The notes: generated by a model from the letters alone, not told the origin. A DNA stretch of 7,364 bases from Dysgonamonadaceae bacterium (GCA_031256015.1 JAIRRK010000138.1:1-7364), one strand, 5' to 3'; positions 1 through 7,335 are shown, counted from the stretch's first letter. Numbers and translations are program-made.

Positions 1-2429
1 GCTTTTTTATTGCATTTCAAAGAAGTTAACTCGTTTACACAAATCATAAAAGCGGCAACCGAAGTATTGAAAGAAAAAGCTTCAATGTCGGCACCTACTT
101 TTTTGATAAGTTTATGTAAAGCTTTTAATTCTTCGGGAACAGCTTGTTCATCCGAAACAACAAAATCATCGCCTTTAAAGAACAAGTTCCAAAGTTTACG
201 CAAGAAGCGCGACACGCCGTCGATACCGTTGGTATCCCACGGTTTGGATTGTTCCAACGGACCTAAAAACATCTCGTAAAGACGCAAGGTGTCTGCACCG
301 AATTTCTCGACAATATCATCCGGATTAACCACATTGAACATCGATTTCGACATTTTTTCGACTGCCCATCCACAGATATATTTTCCGTCTTCCAATACAA
401 ATTCGGCGGCTGCAAATTCAGGTCGCCATTTTTTGAATGCATCCAAATTCAATATATCGTTCGATACAATATTTACATCCACATGTAGAGGCGTTACGTT
501 GTATGGGTCTTTTAATCCGCAAGAAACAAATGTATTGGTGTCTTTTATCCTGTAAACAAAGTTTGACCGTCCTTGAATCATTCCTTGATTAATCAGTTTT
601 TGAAACGGTTCTTCATCCTTTGAAACTCCCAAATCGAATAAGAATTTGTTCCAAAAGCGACTGTATATTAAGTGTCCGGTAGCGTGTTCGGTTCCTCCTA
701 TGTAAAGATCGACATTTCTCCAATACTCGTTTGCTTCTTTTGAAACAAGAGCCTGATTATTATGCGGATCTTCATAACGAAGGAAATAAGCCGATGAACC
801 GGCAAATCCGGGCATGGTTGATAATTCCAACGGATAGCCATTGTAAGTCCAATTCTTTGCACGGCCCAATGGAGGTTCTCCTGTTTCGGTCGGTAAAAAC
901 TTATCTACTTCCGGTAATTGAACGGGAAGGTCTTTTTCATCAACGGTGTAAGGCATTCCGTCTTTGTAATAAACGGGGAAAGGTTCACCCCAATAACGCT
1001 GACGGCCGAAAATGGCGTCGCGTAAGCGATAGTTTACTTTGACTCTTCCTAAATTACTATCTTGAATATATTCCTTTGCTTTTTGAATGGCTTCTTTGAC
1101 TGTTAAGCCGTTCAGGAATCCGGAATTAATCATTATTCCTTCTTTTGCGTCGAAACTTTCTTCCGAAACATCCGCACCTTCAATCAACGGAATAACAGGT
1201 AAATTGAAATGTTTTGCGAAAGCGTAGTCTCTGCTGTCGTGAGCAGGAACGGCCATAATGGCTCCCGTTCCGTATCCGGCCAAAACATAATCCGAAATCC
1301 AGACAGGAATCGCTTCATTGTTGAGAGGATTAATCGCATAAGAACCGGTAAAAACTCCCGATACTTTTCTATCGGCAATACGGTCTCGTTCCGTTCTGCG
1401 CTTCACTTTTTCCAGATAAGTATCCACTTCGGCCTGCTGTTCCGGAGTAACTACCCGGCCGACATAATCCGATTCGGGAGCCAATACCATGAATGTTACG
1501 CCGAAAATAGTGTCGGCTCGAGTGGTAAACACGGTAAATGCCACATCCGAATCTTTTATTTTGAAGTTTAACTCGGCTCCTTCCGACCTTCCAATCCAGT
1601 TTCTTTGGGTTTCTTTCAAAGAATCGGTCCAATCGATTGTATCCAAACCGTCCAACAAACGTTGAGTGTAAGCCGAAACACGTAAACTCCATTGACGCAT
1701 TTTCCGTTGTTCGACAGGATATCCTCCTCTTGCTGAAACACCGTCGATTACTTCGTCATTAGCCAAAACGGTTCCTAATGCGGAACACCAGTTAACCATG
1801 CTTTCTCCCAGATAGGCAATCCTGTAATTCATCAGAATTTCCTGTTGTTCTTTTTCGGATTTGGCATTCCATTCTTCTGCGGTAAACATTAATTCTTCCG
1901 AACAGGCAACATTCAATCCCTGTGAACCTTGTTGTTTAAAAGCATCGATTAATTCCCGGATAGGGCGAGCCTGTTGTTCCTCATTACAATAATACGAATG
2001 AAACATCTTTACAAACGCCCATTGAGTCCAATGGTAATATCCCGGATCGCAAGTTCTGATTTCACGACTCCAATCAAAGCTAAATCCTATTTTATCTAAT
2101 TGTTCTTTATAACGATTGATGTTTTTATCTGTCGTAATTGCCGGATGCTGACCGGTTTGGATAGCATATTGTTCCGCCGGAAGTCCGTAAGCATCGTAAC
2201 CCATCGGATGCAGAACATTGAATCCTTTCAGTCTTTTGTAGCGGGAATAAATATCCGAAGCAATATACCCGAGCGGATGTCCGACATGCAAACCGGCTCC
2301 GGACGGATAAGGAAACATATCCAGAACATAATATTTAGGTTTGCCGTTATCTTCAGTAACGCGGTAGGTTTGATTTTTCTTCCAATACTCCTGCCATTTT
2401 CGCTCGATGTCGTTAAAGTTGTACTCCAT
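1..2429 (-). CDS. leuS: Leucyl-tRNA synthetase, C-terminus cut by window edge
   Basis: This class I aminoacyl-tRNA synthetase charges tRNA-Leu with leucine in the cytoplasm. The frame is open for 809 codons from the ATG at 2429 and runs off the left edge. Seen: a HIGH-type signature HVGH at residues 48-51, followed by the LeuRS-typical block [17 protein letters not shown] at about residues 69-85; the CP1 editing-domain motif [12 protein letters not shown] with T303-T307 (usual form TRPDT, so Ala replaces Pro); the KMSKS loop at residues 692-696; and the start of the anticodon-binding domain ([15 protein letters not shown]) near the edge. Bacteroidetes LeuRS is usually about 920-950 residues, so roughly 110-140 C-terminal residues lie outside. 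It follows the SpmA-SpmB gene on the same strand after 113 bp and has its own promoter-like box. The start is chosen because [16 protein letters not shown] is the normal family N-terminus. No defect was seen. Confidence 0.97.
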   Translation of the reverse strand, partial: MEYNFNDIERKWQEYWKKNQTYRVTEDNGKPKYYVLDMFPYPSGAGLHVGHPLGYIASDIYSRYKRLKGFNVLHPMGYDAYGLPAEQYAIQTGQHPAITTDKNINRYKEQLDKIGFSFDWSREIRTCDPGYYHWTQWAFVKMFHSYYCNEEQQARPIRELIDAFKQQGSQGLNVACSEELMFTAEEWNAKSEKEQQEILMNYRIAYLGESMVNWCSALGTVLANDEVIDGVSARGGYPVEQRKMRQWSLRVSAYTQRLLDGLDTIDWTDSLKETQRNWIGRSEGAELNFKIKDSDVAFTVFTTRADTIFGVTFMVLAPESDYVGRVVTPEQQAEVDTYLEKVKRRTERDRIADRKVSGVFTGSYAINPLNNEAIPVWISDYVLAGYGTGAIMAVPAHDSRDYAFAKHFNLPVIPLIEGADVSEESFDAKEGIMINSGFLNGLTVKEAIQKAKEYIQDSNLGRVKVNYRLRDAIFGRQRYWGEPFPVYYKDGMPYTVDEKDLPVQLPEVDKFLPTETGEPPLGRAKNWTYNGYPLELSTMPGFAGSSAYFLRYEDPHNNQALVSKEANEYWRNVDLYIGGTEHATGHLIYSRFWNKFLFDLGVSKDEEPFQKLINQGMIQGRSNFVYRIKDTNTFVSCGLKDPYNVTPLHVDVNIVSNDILNLDAFKKWRPEFAAAEFVLEDGKYICGWAVEKMSKSMFNVVNPDDIVEKFGADTLRLYEMFLGPLEQSKPWDTNGIDGVSRFLRKLWNLFFKGDDFVVSDEQAVPEELKALHKLIKKVGADIEAFSFNTSVAAFMICVNELTSLKCNKK

Positions 2430-2469
2430 GATTGTTCGTCTTTAGTCGTTAAAAATCAAAATAAGTCTG

Positions 2470-2477
2470 CAAAAATA
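2470..2477 (-). promoter_or_regulatory. Possible Bacteroidetes -7 box for leuS
   Basis: On the minus strand this reads TATTTTTG, an exact match to the TAnnTTTG -7 element of Bacteroidetes primary-sigma promoters. It would place transcription start near 2463, about 34 nt before the leuS ATG. A TTTG -33 element is not clear; TCTGTT lies roughly 20 nt upstream. The region is very A/T-rich, so chance matches are likely. If real, leuS can be transcribed independently of the gene upstream. Confidence 0.4.
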
Positions 2478-2542
2478 GTTATTTATTTTTGAATAATAAC
2501 AGAATGTAACAAGCAACAAGCTTATGTTCATAAAATTCGCTG

Positions 2543-3775
2543 TTATCCGAAAAACAAATAACAAACCAGAATGGCGGCAATCACTCCGACAAGATCGGCC
2601 AATAACGAGCCGGCGATGGTATAGCGAGTATTTTTGATATTGACGGCACCGTAATAAACGGCAACCAAATAGAAAGTGGTATCAGTCGATCCTTGAAAGA
2701 TGCCGGCTAACCGTCCGGCGAACGAGTCGGCTCCATAGGTTTTCATGGTATCCAGCATCATTCCTCTTGCTCCGCTTCCGCTGAGAGGTTTCATCACGGC
2801 CGTTGGAAAAGCATCGACCCAGTCGGCAGGCAAACCTATCAAGGAAACACCATAAGCCAAACCGTCCATAAGAAAATCCATGGCTCCCGATGCTCTGAAA
2901 AGAGCTATTCCGACCAGCATGGCAATCAGGTAAGGAATAATGGTGATGGCCGTTTTGAATCCTTCTTTTGCTCCGTCAACAAAAGCATCATAAACATTGA
3001 TTTTCTTCCTCACTCCGGCAATAACAAAAGCAATGATGATGCAAAACAAAAAACAGTTCGCAAAGAAAGACGAATAAACGGAAACTTGTTCCTGCGGCAG
3101 AGAAAGTACACACCGGACAACCAACGCAATAAAGGCGATAATTCCACCGAAGAAACCCAAAAGAGTTTTATCGAAGATGTTAATCTTCTGTTTGAGGCAA
3201 ACATAAAAGACTCCGACCAAAGTAGCCGCCAAAGTAGCAATCATCAGCGGGACAAAAATATCGGCCGGATTAGCGGCTCCCATTTGAGCGCGATAAACCA
3301 TGATGGTTACCGGAATTAACGTCAAACCGGATGCATTCAGAACGATAAACATAATCATGGGATTAGAGGCTGAATCTTTTTCTTTATTCAGTTCCTGCAT
3401 TTCTTTCATCGCTTTTAATCCCAAAGGAGTGGCGGCATTATCCAGATTCAACATATTGGCGGCGATATTCATAAAAACAGAGCCGGTTGCAGGATGGCCT
3501 TTGGGTATATCGGGAAATAATTTGGAGAAAACAGGCGAAGCCACTCGAGAAAGAAACTGAATGACGCCTCCTTTTTCTCCTATTTTCATGAATCCAAGCC
3601 AGAGCGAAAGAACTCCGGTTAAACCGATCGAGATTTCAAATCCTGTTTTCGCGGCGGAAAATGTAGCATTCATCATATCGGTAAAGACACCCAAATCGCC
3701 CGTAAAAGCCACTTTGCAAATTCCGATTACAAATGCAATGACAAAGAAAGCTATCCATATATAATTTAAAATCAT
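2543..3775 (-). CDS. SpmA-SpmB fusion membrane protein (nucleoside-recognition/Gate domains)
   Basis: This 410-residue integral membrane protein joins two modules that are separate proteins, SpmA and SpmB, in spore-forming Firmicutes. The SpmA-like half (about residues 1-200) shows NLDNAATPLGLKAM at 110-123. The SpmB-like half (about 205-410) shows KPLSGSGARGM at 329-339 and QGSTDTTFY at 361-369, followed by the typical VYYGAVNIKNTRY segment. Hydrophobic stretches near residues 3-20, 45-62, 140-160, 172-193, 205-222, 238-253, 275-293 and 390-408 are likely membrane spans. Both halves carry Gate (nucleoside-recognition) features, a family linked to transport of small solutes, but the substrate is unknown. 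The family name comes from a spore-core dehydration role in Bacillus; a Bacteroidetes host does not sporulate, so the function here must differ. It probably has its own promoter at 3828-3835 and may be co-transcribed with leuS. The ATG at 3775 starts directly before a membrane segment and fits the family. Confidence 0.93.
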   Translation of the reverse strand: MILNYIWIAFFVIAFVIGICKVAFTGDLGVFTDMMNATFSAAKTGFEISIGLTGVLSLWLGFMKIGEKGGVIQFLSRVASPVFSKLFPDIPKGHPATGSVFMNIAANMLNLDNAATPLGLKAMKEMQELNKEKDSASNPMIMFIVLNASGLTLIPVTIMVYRAQMGAANPADIFVPLMIATLAATLVGVFYVCLKQKINIFDKTLLGFFGGIIAFIALVVRCVLSLPQEQVSVYSSFFANCFLFCIIIAFVIAGVRKKINVYDAFVDGAKEGFKTAITIIPYLIAMLVGIALFRASGAMDFLMDGLAYGVSLIGLPADWVDAFPTAVMKPLSGSGARGMMLDTMKTYGADSFAGRLAGIFQGSTDTTFYLVAVYYGAVNIKNTRYTIAGSLLADLVGVIAAILVCYLFFG

Positions 3776-3827
3776 AAAAATGATACGTATTGTGTAAAAT
3801 ATATAATGACGAACGACCCAAGAGATG

Positions 3828-3835
3828 CAAAAATA
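3828..3835 (-). promoter_or_regulatory. Possible -7 box for the SpmA-SpmB gene
   Basis: On the minus strand this reads TATTTTTG, matching TAnnTTTG. The predicted transcription start near 3821 gives a leader of about 45 nt. A TCTGTT sits about 20 nt upstream, as at leuS, in place of a clear TTTG -33 element. It lies back-to-back with a plus-strand box three bases away. Confidence 0.4.
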
Positions 3836-3838
3836 ATA

Positions 3839-3846
3839 TAAATTTG
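3839..3846 (+). promoter_or_regulatory. Possible -7 box for the HAD-pnuT-thiN operon
   Basis: This reads TAAATTTG, matching the Bacteroidetes TAnnTTTG -7 element, and would start transcription near 3853, only about 12 nt before the HAD start codon. No clear TTTG is present 19-21 nt upstream. No TPP-riboswitch signature (such as a CTGAGA core) was found in the 89-bp region between the divergent genes, and a leader this short could not hold one. Confidence 0.35.
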
Positions 3847-3864
3847 CGAGAAAAACAGATTAAT

Positions 3865-4518
3865 ATGAGCAACTTCTCCGGAGTAATCTTCGATCTTGAC
3901 GGTACATTAGTCGATTCGCTGCCGGATATTGCCGATGCAATGAATCGTACTTTACGGTATTTCGGCTATCCGGTTTATTCTTACGAAGAATATAAATATA
4001 TGGTTGGAAGCGGATTGAAAAATCTTGTCTATAAAGCACTTCCGGAAGATAAGAAAGGCGATAGATATATCAACGAAACCCTGCTTCTCATGATGCGGGA
4101 ATACGGAAAATCTTACGCTGATAAAACCGTTTTATACGAAGGGATTCCCGAATTATTGGACGCTCTTACTCTCAAAGGCTGTAAGTTATCCGTTTTATCC
4201 AATAAGGCGGATAGTCTGACTCAGAAAATAGTTTCGGCACTGTTCACCGGCCGGAAGTTTGAAGTTATCTTGGGAGCTTCCGAACGTTTCCCTCGCAAAC
4301 CGGCTCCGGATGCGGCTCTGTTTATTGCGGAACGAATGAATATCCCTCCCGGAAATATCCTTTATACGGGAGATACAAATATCGACATGCAAACGGCCAA
4401 CGCTGCCGGAATGTATGCCGTCGGAGTATCATGGGGATTCCGTAAAAGGGAAGAACTGGAAGAAAGCGGAGCCGAAACAATCATTAATCATCCGATGGAT
4501 TTAATGGAACTGTTATGA
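3865..4518 (+). CDS. HAD-IA phosphatase, phosphoglycolate-phosphatase-like
   Basis: This 217-residue cytoplasmic hydrolase of the haloacid dehalogenase superfamily, subfamily IA, resembles Gph/PGMB-type phosphatases. All four HAD motifs are visible: DLDGT at 10-14 (nucleophile D10, acid/base D12), motif II in LSNK at 111-114 (S112), motif III lysine K145 in RKPAPD, and motif IV GDTNID at 169-174 with GD at 169-170 and D174. An alpha-helical C1 cap lies between residues about 17 and 85. The frame extends upstream to an ATG at 3790, but those 25 residues are Lys/Asn-rich and would cover the promoter-like box, while the ATG at 3865 places the DxD motif at the usual distance. Its TGA overlaps the transporter start (ATGA), so the genes are translationally coupled. 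The automatic name would be phosphoglycolate phosphatase. Given its neighbours, a phosphatase acting on a thiamine phosphate is an alternative. The substrate cannot be read from sequence. Confidence 0.93.
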   Translation: MSNFSGVIFDLDGTLVDSLPDIADAMNRTLRYFGYPVYSYEEYKYMVGSGLKNLVYKALPEDKKGDRYINETLLLMMREYGKSYADKTVLYEGIPELLDALTLKGCKLSVLSNKADSLTQKIVSALFTGRKFEVILGASERFPRKPAPDAALFIAERMNIPPGNILYTGDTNIDMQTANAAGMYAVGVSWGFRKREELEESGAETIINHPMDLMELL

Positions 4519-5102
4519 TTGAATGGCTGAACAATAACCGGATAGAAGTGGCAGGAGCTTCGTTGGCTTTCCTTTACTTGATTTTGGAAGTGCGACAAAA
4601 ATGGCAAATGTGGATAGTGGGAGTGCTCAGCTCCGCCTTTTATGTTTACATTTTCTATCAAGCCCGCTTATTCGCCAACATGGGAATGAATGTATACTAT
4701 ACTTTCATGTCGGTTTACGGACTGTATTGCTGGAAATTCGCCAAAACAAACGAATCGGGAAAAGAGAATGATTTTCATTTTATCTCTCCCGGATTAGTTA
4801 TTCGGTTAAGCATTGCGGCTCTTTTTATCTTTGGATTTATTTATTTCATCCTGATAAAATTCCCGGAATCGGAAGTTCTTGTTCCGGATGCTTTGGTCGC
4901 AACCTTAAGCATTATCGCAACTTGGATGACCGCCAAGAAAATCGTGGAATGTTGGTACCTTTGGATTTTCGTAAACTTTTTTGCCATCGGGTTGTATGCT
5001 TATCAAGAACTTTATCCGACTGCGATATTATATATTTTCTATGGTACTTTATCTATTGTCGGACTAATTAACTGGCGTAAATCGGTAATTTCAAAAAAAT
5101 GA
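4515..5102 (+). CDS. pnuT: PnuC-family vitamin transporter, probably thiamine transporter PnuT
   Basis: This 195-residue inner-membrane protein of the PnuC family has about seven hydrophobic segments, including residues 12-26, 32-50, 57-75, 94-115, 122-138, 147-163 and 168-187. Family hallmarks are visible: the GxxSSAFYVYIFYQARLFANMGMNVYY stretch around residues 36-62 and the ECWYLWIFVN motif at 145-154, with the Trp/Asn residues conserved in substrate binding of PnuC proteins. The family carries vitamins by facilitated diffusion, with trapping by a cytoplasmic kinase. PnuC itself carries nicotinamide riboside and pairs with NadR. Here the next gene, overlapping by 4 nt, is thiamine pyrophosphokinase, which points to the thiamine branch, PnuT, described in Bacteroidetes and proven in Shewanella. 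The substrate call rests on context, not on ligand residues. No TonB-dependent outer-membrane receptor is adjacent, unlike the common Bacteroidetes arrangement. Confidence 0.85.
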   Translation: MIEWLNNNRIEVAGASLAFLYLILEVRQKWQMWIVGVLSSAFYVYIFYQARLFANMGMNVYYTFMSVYGLYCWKFAKTNESGKENDFHFISPGLVIRLSIAALFIFGFIYFILIKFPESEVLVPDALVATLSIIATWMTAKKIVECWYLWIFVNFFAIGLYAYQELYPTAILYIFYGTLSIVGLINWRKSVISKK

Positions 5103-5743
5103 CACCTTTATTACAAGATTTCAAAACGATTATATTGGCAAACGGTGCTTTCCCTCAACACAAAGTGCCCTTGTCTTTTCTTCATTCGGCCGATAGGATT
5201 ATTTGTTGTGATGGAGCCATTATTAATCTTCTTCAAATCGGATTGGAGCCGAATTACATTGTCGGCGATTTGGATAGTATCCCGGAAGGATTAAAGAAGC
5301 GGTTTTCTTCCATTCTTTATCAAAATTCCGAGCAGGAAACGAACGACTTAACGAAATCCGTTCGGTTTTGCGTTGAACACAATTGGAACGAGATTACCAT
5401 TTTGGGCGCAACCGGAAAAAGAGAAGACCACAGCATGGGAAACCTTTCTTTATTGACCGATTATATGGATGAAGTAGACGTTCAATTGCTTACTGATTAC
5501 GGTGTTTTCAATCCCCAAAAAAAGAATGTCGTTTACGAGAGCTATCCCAAGCAGCAAGTTTCTGTTTTCAGCCTTACTCCCTCCACCCGATTTTCCGGCG
5601 AGAACTTAATTTATCCGTTGGATAACCGGACGTTTACCTCTTGGTGGCAAGGAACTTTGAATGAATCTTCGGGAGATTGGTTCCGTATTCAAATGGATGA
5701 AGGCAAAGCATTGGTATTTAGACAATACCTGAGTACACGATAA
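5099..5743 (+). CDS. thiN: Thiamine pyrophosphokinase
   Basis: This 214-residue cytoplasmic enzyme transfers pyrophosphate from ATP to thiamine, giving thiamine diphosphate (the TPK family; also called TNR3-like in Bacteroidetes). Visible family motifs are ANGAFP at 14-19, CDGA at 37-40, GDLDS at 56-60 (metal and ATP-phosphate binding), ETNDLTK at 80-86, and GATGKREDH at 103-111, followed by NLSLL. The C-terminal part (about 150-214) forms the beta-rich thiamine-binding domain, with SWWQGTLNES around 181-190 corresponding to the family's hydroxyl-rich NE/S motif. The length is normal. The start codon overlaps the transporter stop (ATGA), so this is the third gene of a coupled operon. Phosphorylation by this enzyme would trap thiamine entering through the transporter. 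No terminator is evident after its stop. Confidence 0.95.
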   Translation: MTPLLQDFKTIILANGAFPQHKVPLSFLHSADRIICCDGAIINLLQIGLEPNYIVGDLDSIPEGLKKRFSSILYQNSEQETNDLTKSVRFCVEHNWNEITILGATGKREDHSMGNLSLLTDYMDEVDVQLLTDYGVFNPQKKNVVYESYPKQQVSVFSLTPSTRFSGENLIYPLDNRTFTSWWQGTLNESSGDWFRIQMDEGKALVFRQYLSTR

Positions 5744-5814
5744 AATTAGACATCCCCCTCAAAAAAGGCAGCAAAAAGATTGGAGAATTGAATGAAATAT
5801 TAAGAAAAAGTTAT

Positions 5815-5822
5815 TAGCTTTG
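5815..5822 (+). promoter_or_regulatory. Probable Bacteroidetes -7 box of the FISUMP leader
   Basis: This reads TAGCTTTG, an exact TAnnTTTG match followed by CA, a good form of the Bacteroidetes -7 element. Transcription would start near 5829, giving a leader of about 325 nt before the FISUMP ATG. The -33 element is weak: ATTG lies at 5787-5790, 24 nt upstream, and AATG at the ideal spacing. The position just before the leader ORF supports the call. Confidence 0.55.
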
Positions 5823-5864
5823 CAACCGGATACAAAAAACGTTTAAAAACAGATAATAAACAAT

Positions 5865-6011
<147 letters not shown>

Positions 6012-6022
6012 ACACCCGACGA

Positions 6023-6040
6023 TATTCGCGCAAGCGAATA
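6023..6040 (+). other. Leader hairpin 2 with GCAA tetraloop
   Basis: TATTCGC (6023-6029) and GCGAATA (6034-6040) form a perfect 7-bp stem closed by a GCAA loop, a stable GNRA-type tetraloop. It lies 20 nt after the AG tract and 17 nt before the terminator, so it would be the structure next to the terminator in the leader RNA. Confidence 0.6.
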
Positions 6041-6057
6041 GAGGAAACCACATATTA

Positions 6058-6100
6058 GGGCCGACCCCGGTTGCAACAACCGGGAGACGGCCCTTTTTTT
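6058..6100 (+). terminator. Strong intrinsic terminator upstream of the FISUMP gene
   Basis: The outer stem GGGCCG (6058-6063) pairs with CGGCCC (6088-6093), and the inner stem CCCGGTTG (6066-6073) pairs with CAACCGGG (6077-6084) around a 3-nt loop. A 2x3 internal loop separates them, and seven T residues follow (6094-6100). This is a 14-bp G/C-rich hairpin with a U-tract, a classic Rho-independent terminator acting on the plus strand. It ends a transcript begun at about 5829 and lies 54 nt before the FISUMP start. It may simply end a small leader RNA, or act as an attenuator. The reverse strand has no T-tract. Confidence 0.9.
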
Positions 6101-6154
6101 GTTCCGTCTTTGCGGCGGACTTAGTTTACTTAATCGGTTTTAATTTTTAATATT

Positions 6155-7270
6155 ATGAGGAAAATTCAATTAAATGTAAGCGTAGCGGCACTGATAGCAG
6201 TGCTGACGGTTGGCGCACCCGTGAGTGCGCAAGTGACGATAGGCGGAATGACGGACCCGAAGGATGGCGCGTTGTTGGATTTGAACAGCACGGCGAAAGA
6301 CGGCTTATTGCTGTCGAACGTATCGCTGACAGATTTGGAGAAGATACCGGGCGGTGTTTTCGTAGGCATTTCCGGTGAGCAGGACAATAATACCGAGCTT
6401 ACAGGGATGATAGTTTACAATACGAACATAAATACCGGCCGCGGCCTTTACGTGTGGAACGGCGTGAAGTGGACAACGTTTACGATTGGTGACGGTGACT
6501 TCGACCCCCTCGCTCCCGGAGAAGTGGGTGTGCTGAAAGACCTCAGAGACAATGAAACCTACCTTACAGGTGATTTCGGCGATGCGGGTATATGGATGCT
6601 TGAGAACCTGCGTTACGTACCGAAAGCGGCAGAAGGTTATGCACACAACGGGACGTCGTCCTCTACTGCTACTACGGATAAATACTATGCCTTTCCTAGT
6701 CCTAACACAAACTCATATGATGACAGCGATGGCCTGCGAACCGATTGGCTAACTAACCGAAAGCGTATGGGTGTATTGTATAACTGGGCCGGGGCGACGG
6801 ACGGGGAGAACACTTCAAACAGCAACGACGGCAATAAGGACTACCTCAACGATAAACATCCAAAGATACAAGGCATTTGCCCCGAGGGTTGGTATCTTCC
6901 GAGCGATTGGGATTGGAGTGATTTGACGAGTGTGATTGACAACGATGCGACCGGTCTCTACTCGGATCTTGCAGGTACGGGTAGTATCGGGAAGAAGATG
7001 AAAAGCACGACGGACGTAAACACAACCGACACTAATGATACCAACGGTTCAAGTAACACTGCCGAAGACGGCGGGTTTGACGTCTTGCTCGTAGGCTTCG
7101 TGTACAGTAATAGCCGTGGCGATTTCGGCACGTACACGTACTTCTGGTCGAGTAGTTCCGCCAATGGCACGTACGCGTGGCGCCGGTACTTGAGCTACGG
7201 CGATCCGGGAGTGAGCCGGAACGACGGCAGCCGGCCGCGCCTGTTTAGCGTCCGTTGCAAGAAAGACTAA
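6155..7270 (+). CDS. Secreted FISUMP-domain (Fib_succ_major paralogous) protein
   Basis: This 371-residue exported protein has a signal peptide: MRK, a hydrophobic core at about residues 9-20, and a probable signal peptidase I cleavage after APVSA (A25), leaving Q26. Residues 26-110 resemble the N-terminal stalk seen in many Bacteroidetes surface proteins (VTIGG..DP..GALLDLNS, then GMIVYNT and GLYVWNGVKW). Residues about 124-368 form the FISUMP domain (TIGR02145/PF09603, C-type-lectin-like): GIWMLENLRY at 145-154, YNWAGA at 209-214, GICPEGWYLPSDWDW at 240-254, YFWSSS at 329-334 and SVRC at 365-368. A Thr/Asn/Asp-rich loop spans about 284-305. No lipobox or C-terminal sorting domain was seen. 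The ligand is unknown. The C-terminal 30-40 residues look like a variable surface. The gene has higher G+C content than its neighbours, with frequent GCG, ACG, CGG and GGC codons. The ATG at 6155 is preceded by an A/T-rich stretch without Shine-Dalgarno. Confidence 0.92.
   Translation: MRKIQLNVSVAALIAVLTVGAPVSAQVTIGGMTDPKDGALLDLNSTAKDGLLLSNVSLTDLEKIPGGVFVGISGEQDNNTELTGMIVYNTNINTGRGLYVWNGVKWTTFTIGDGDFDPLAPGEVGVLKDLRDNETYLTGDFGDAGIWMLENLRYVPKAAEGYAHNGTSSSTATTDKYYAFPSPNTNSYDDSDGLRTDWLTNRKRMGVLYNWAGATDGENTSNSNDGNKDYLNDKHPKIQGICPEGWYLPSDWDWSDLTSVIDNDATGLYSDLAGTGSIGKKMKSTTDVNTTDTNDTNGSSNTAEDGGFDVLLVGFVYSNSRGDFGTYTYFWSSSSANGTYAWRRYLSYGDPGVSRNDGSRPRLFSVRCKKD
7142..7258 (+). other. Candidate variable region in the FISUMP C-terminus
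   Basis: The segment encodes residues F330-C368. Many codons outside the conserved scaffold end in C: GGC338, TAC340, CGC343, TAC345, AGC347, TAC348, GGC349, AGC354, AAC356, GAC357, GGC358, AGC359 and CGC362. They alternate with apparently fixed codons such as TGG342, CGG344, TTG346, GTG353, CGG355 and CGG360, and end in the scaffold TTT AGC GTC CGT TGC. Replacing AAC codons of a template by NNC gives this pattern in diversity-generating retroelement targets, and Fib_succ_major domains are, to my knowledge, among known target folds. No template or reverse transcriptase lies in the window, so this is a hypothesis. Confidence 0.35.
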
Positions 7271-7277
7271 CAATAAA

Positions 7278-7335
7278 TCCCTTTCCCGAGTGAATTCTCC
7301 GGCACCGGGCGAGGGAACAATTAACCATCCGGAGA
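7278..7335 (+). other. Stem-loop with possible H-type pseudoknot after the FISUMP gene
   Basis: The stem runs from 7278-7292 to 7303-7316: GTG/CAC, CCCG/CGGG, one mismatch, one G-U pair and TCCCT/AGGGA, with one bulged A at 7289. The 10-nt loop (7293-7302) contains TCTCCGG at 7296-7302, which is perfectly complementary to CCGGAGA at 7329-7335. No T-tract follows, so it is not a standard terminator. It could be a regulatory structure in the leader of the next gene (ATG at 7356) or an end signal of the FISUMP gene. The stem is clear; the pseudoknot is inference. Confidence 0.5.

Noticed and set aside
731..1042. Plus-strand ORFs of 60-130 codons across 10-2492
   Set aside because: They are shadows of leuS, which is open and carries intact motifs along the whole region on the minus strand.
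3790..3864. N-terminal 25-residue extension of the HAD phosphatase
   Set aside because: It is Lys/Asn-rich, covers the divergent promoter region and moves the DxD nucleophile motif away from its usual position; the ATG at 3865 fits the family.
6437..6448. Palindrome GGCCGCGGCC inside the FISUMP gene
   Set aside because: It is explained by the coding sequence for Thr-Gly-Arg-Gly-Leu in a G/C-rich gene; no second copy or flanking structure was seen.
7127..7174. Direct repeat GGCACGTAC at 7127-7135 and 7166-7174
   Set aside because: Both copies encode Gly-Thr-Tyr in the FISUMP tail; nine bases with no further homology is weak and probably reflects local codon preference.
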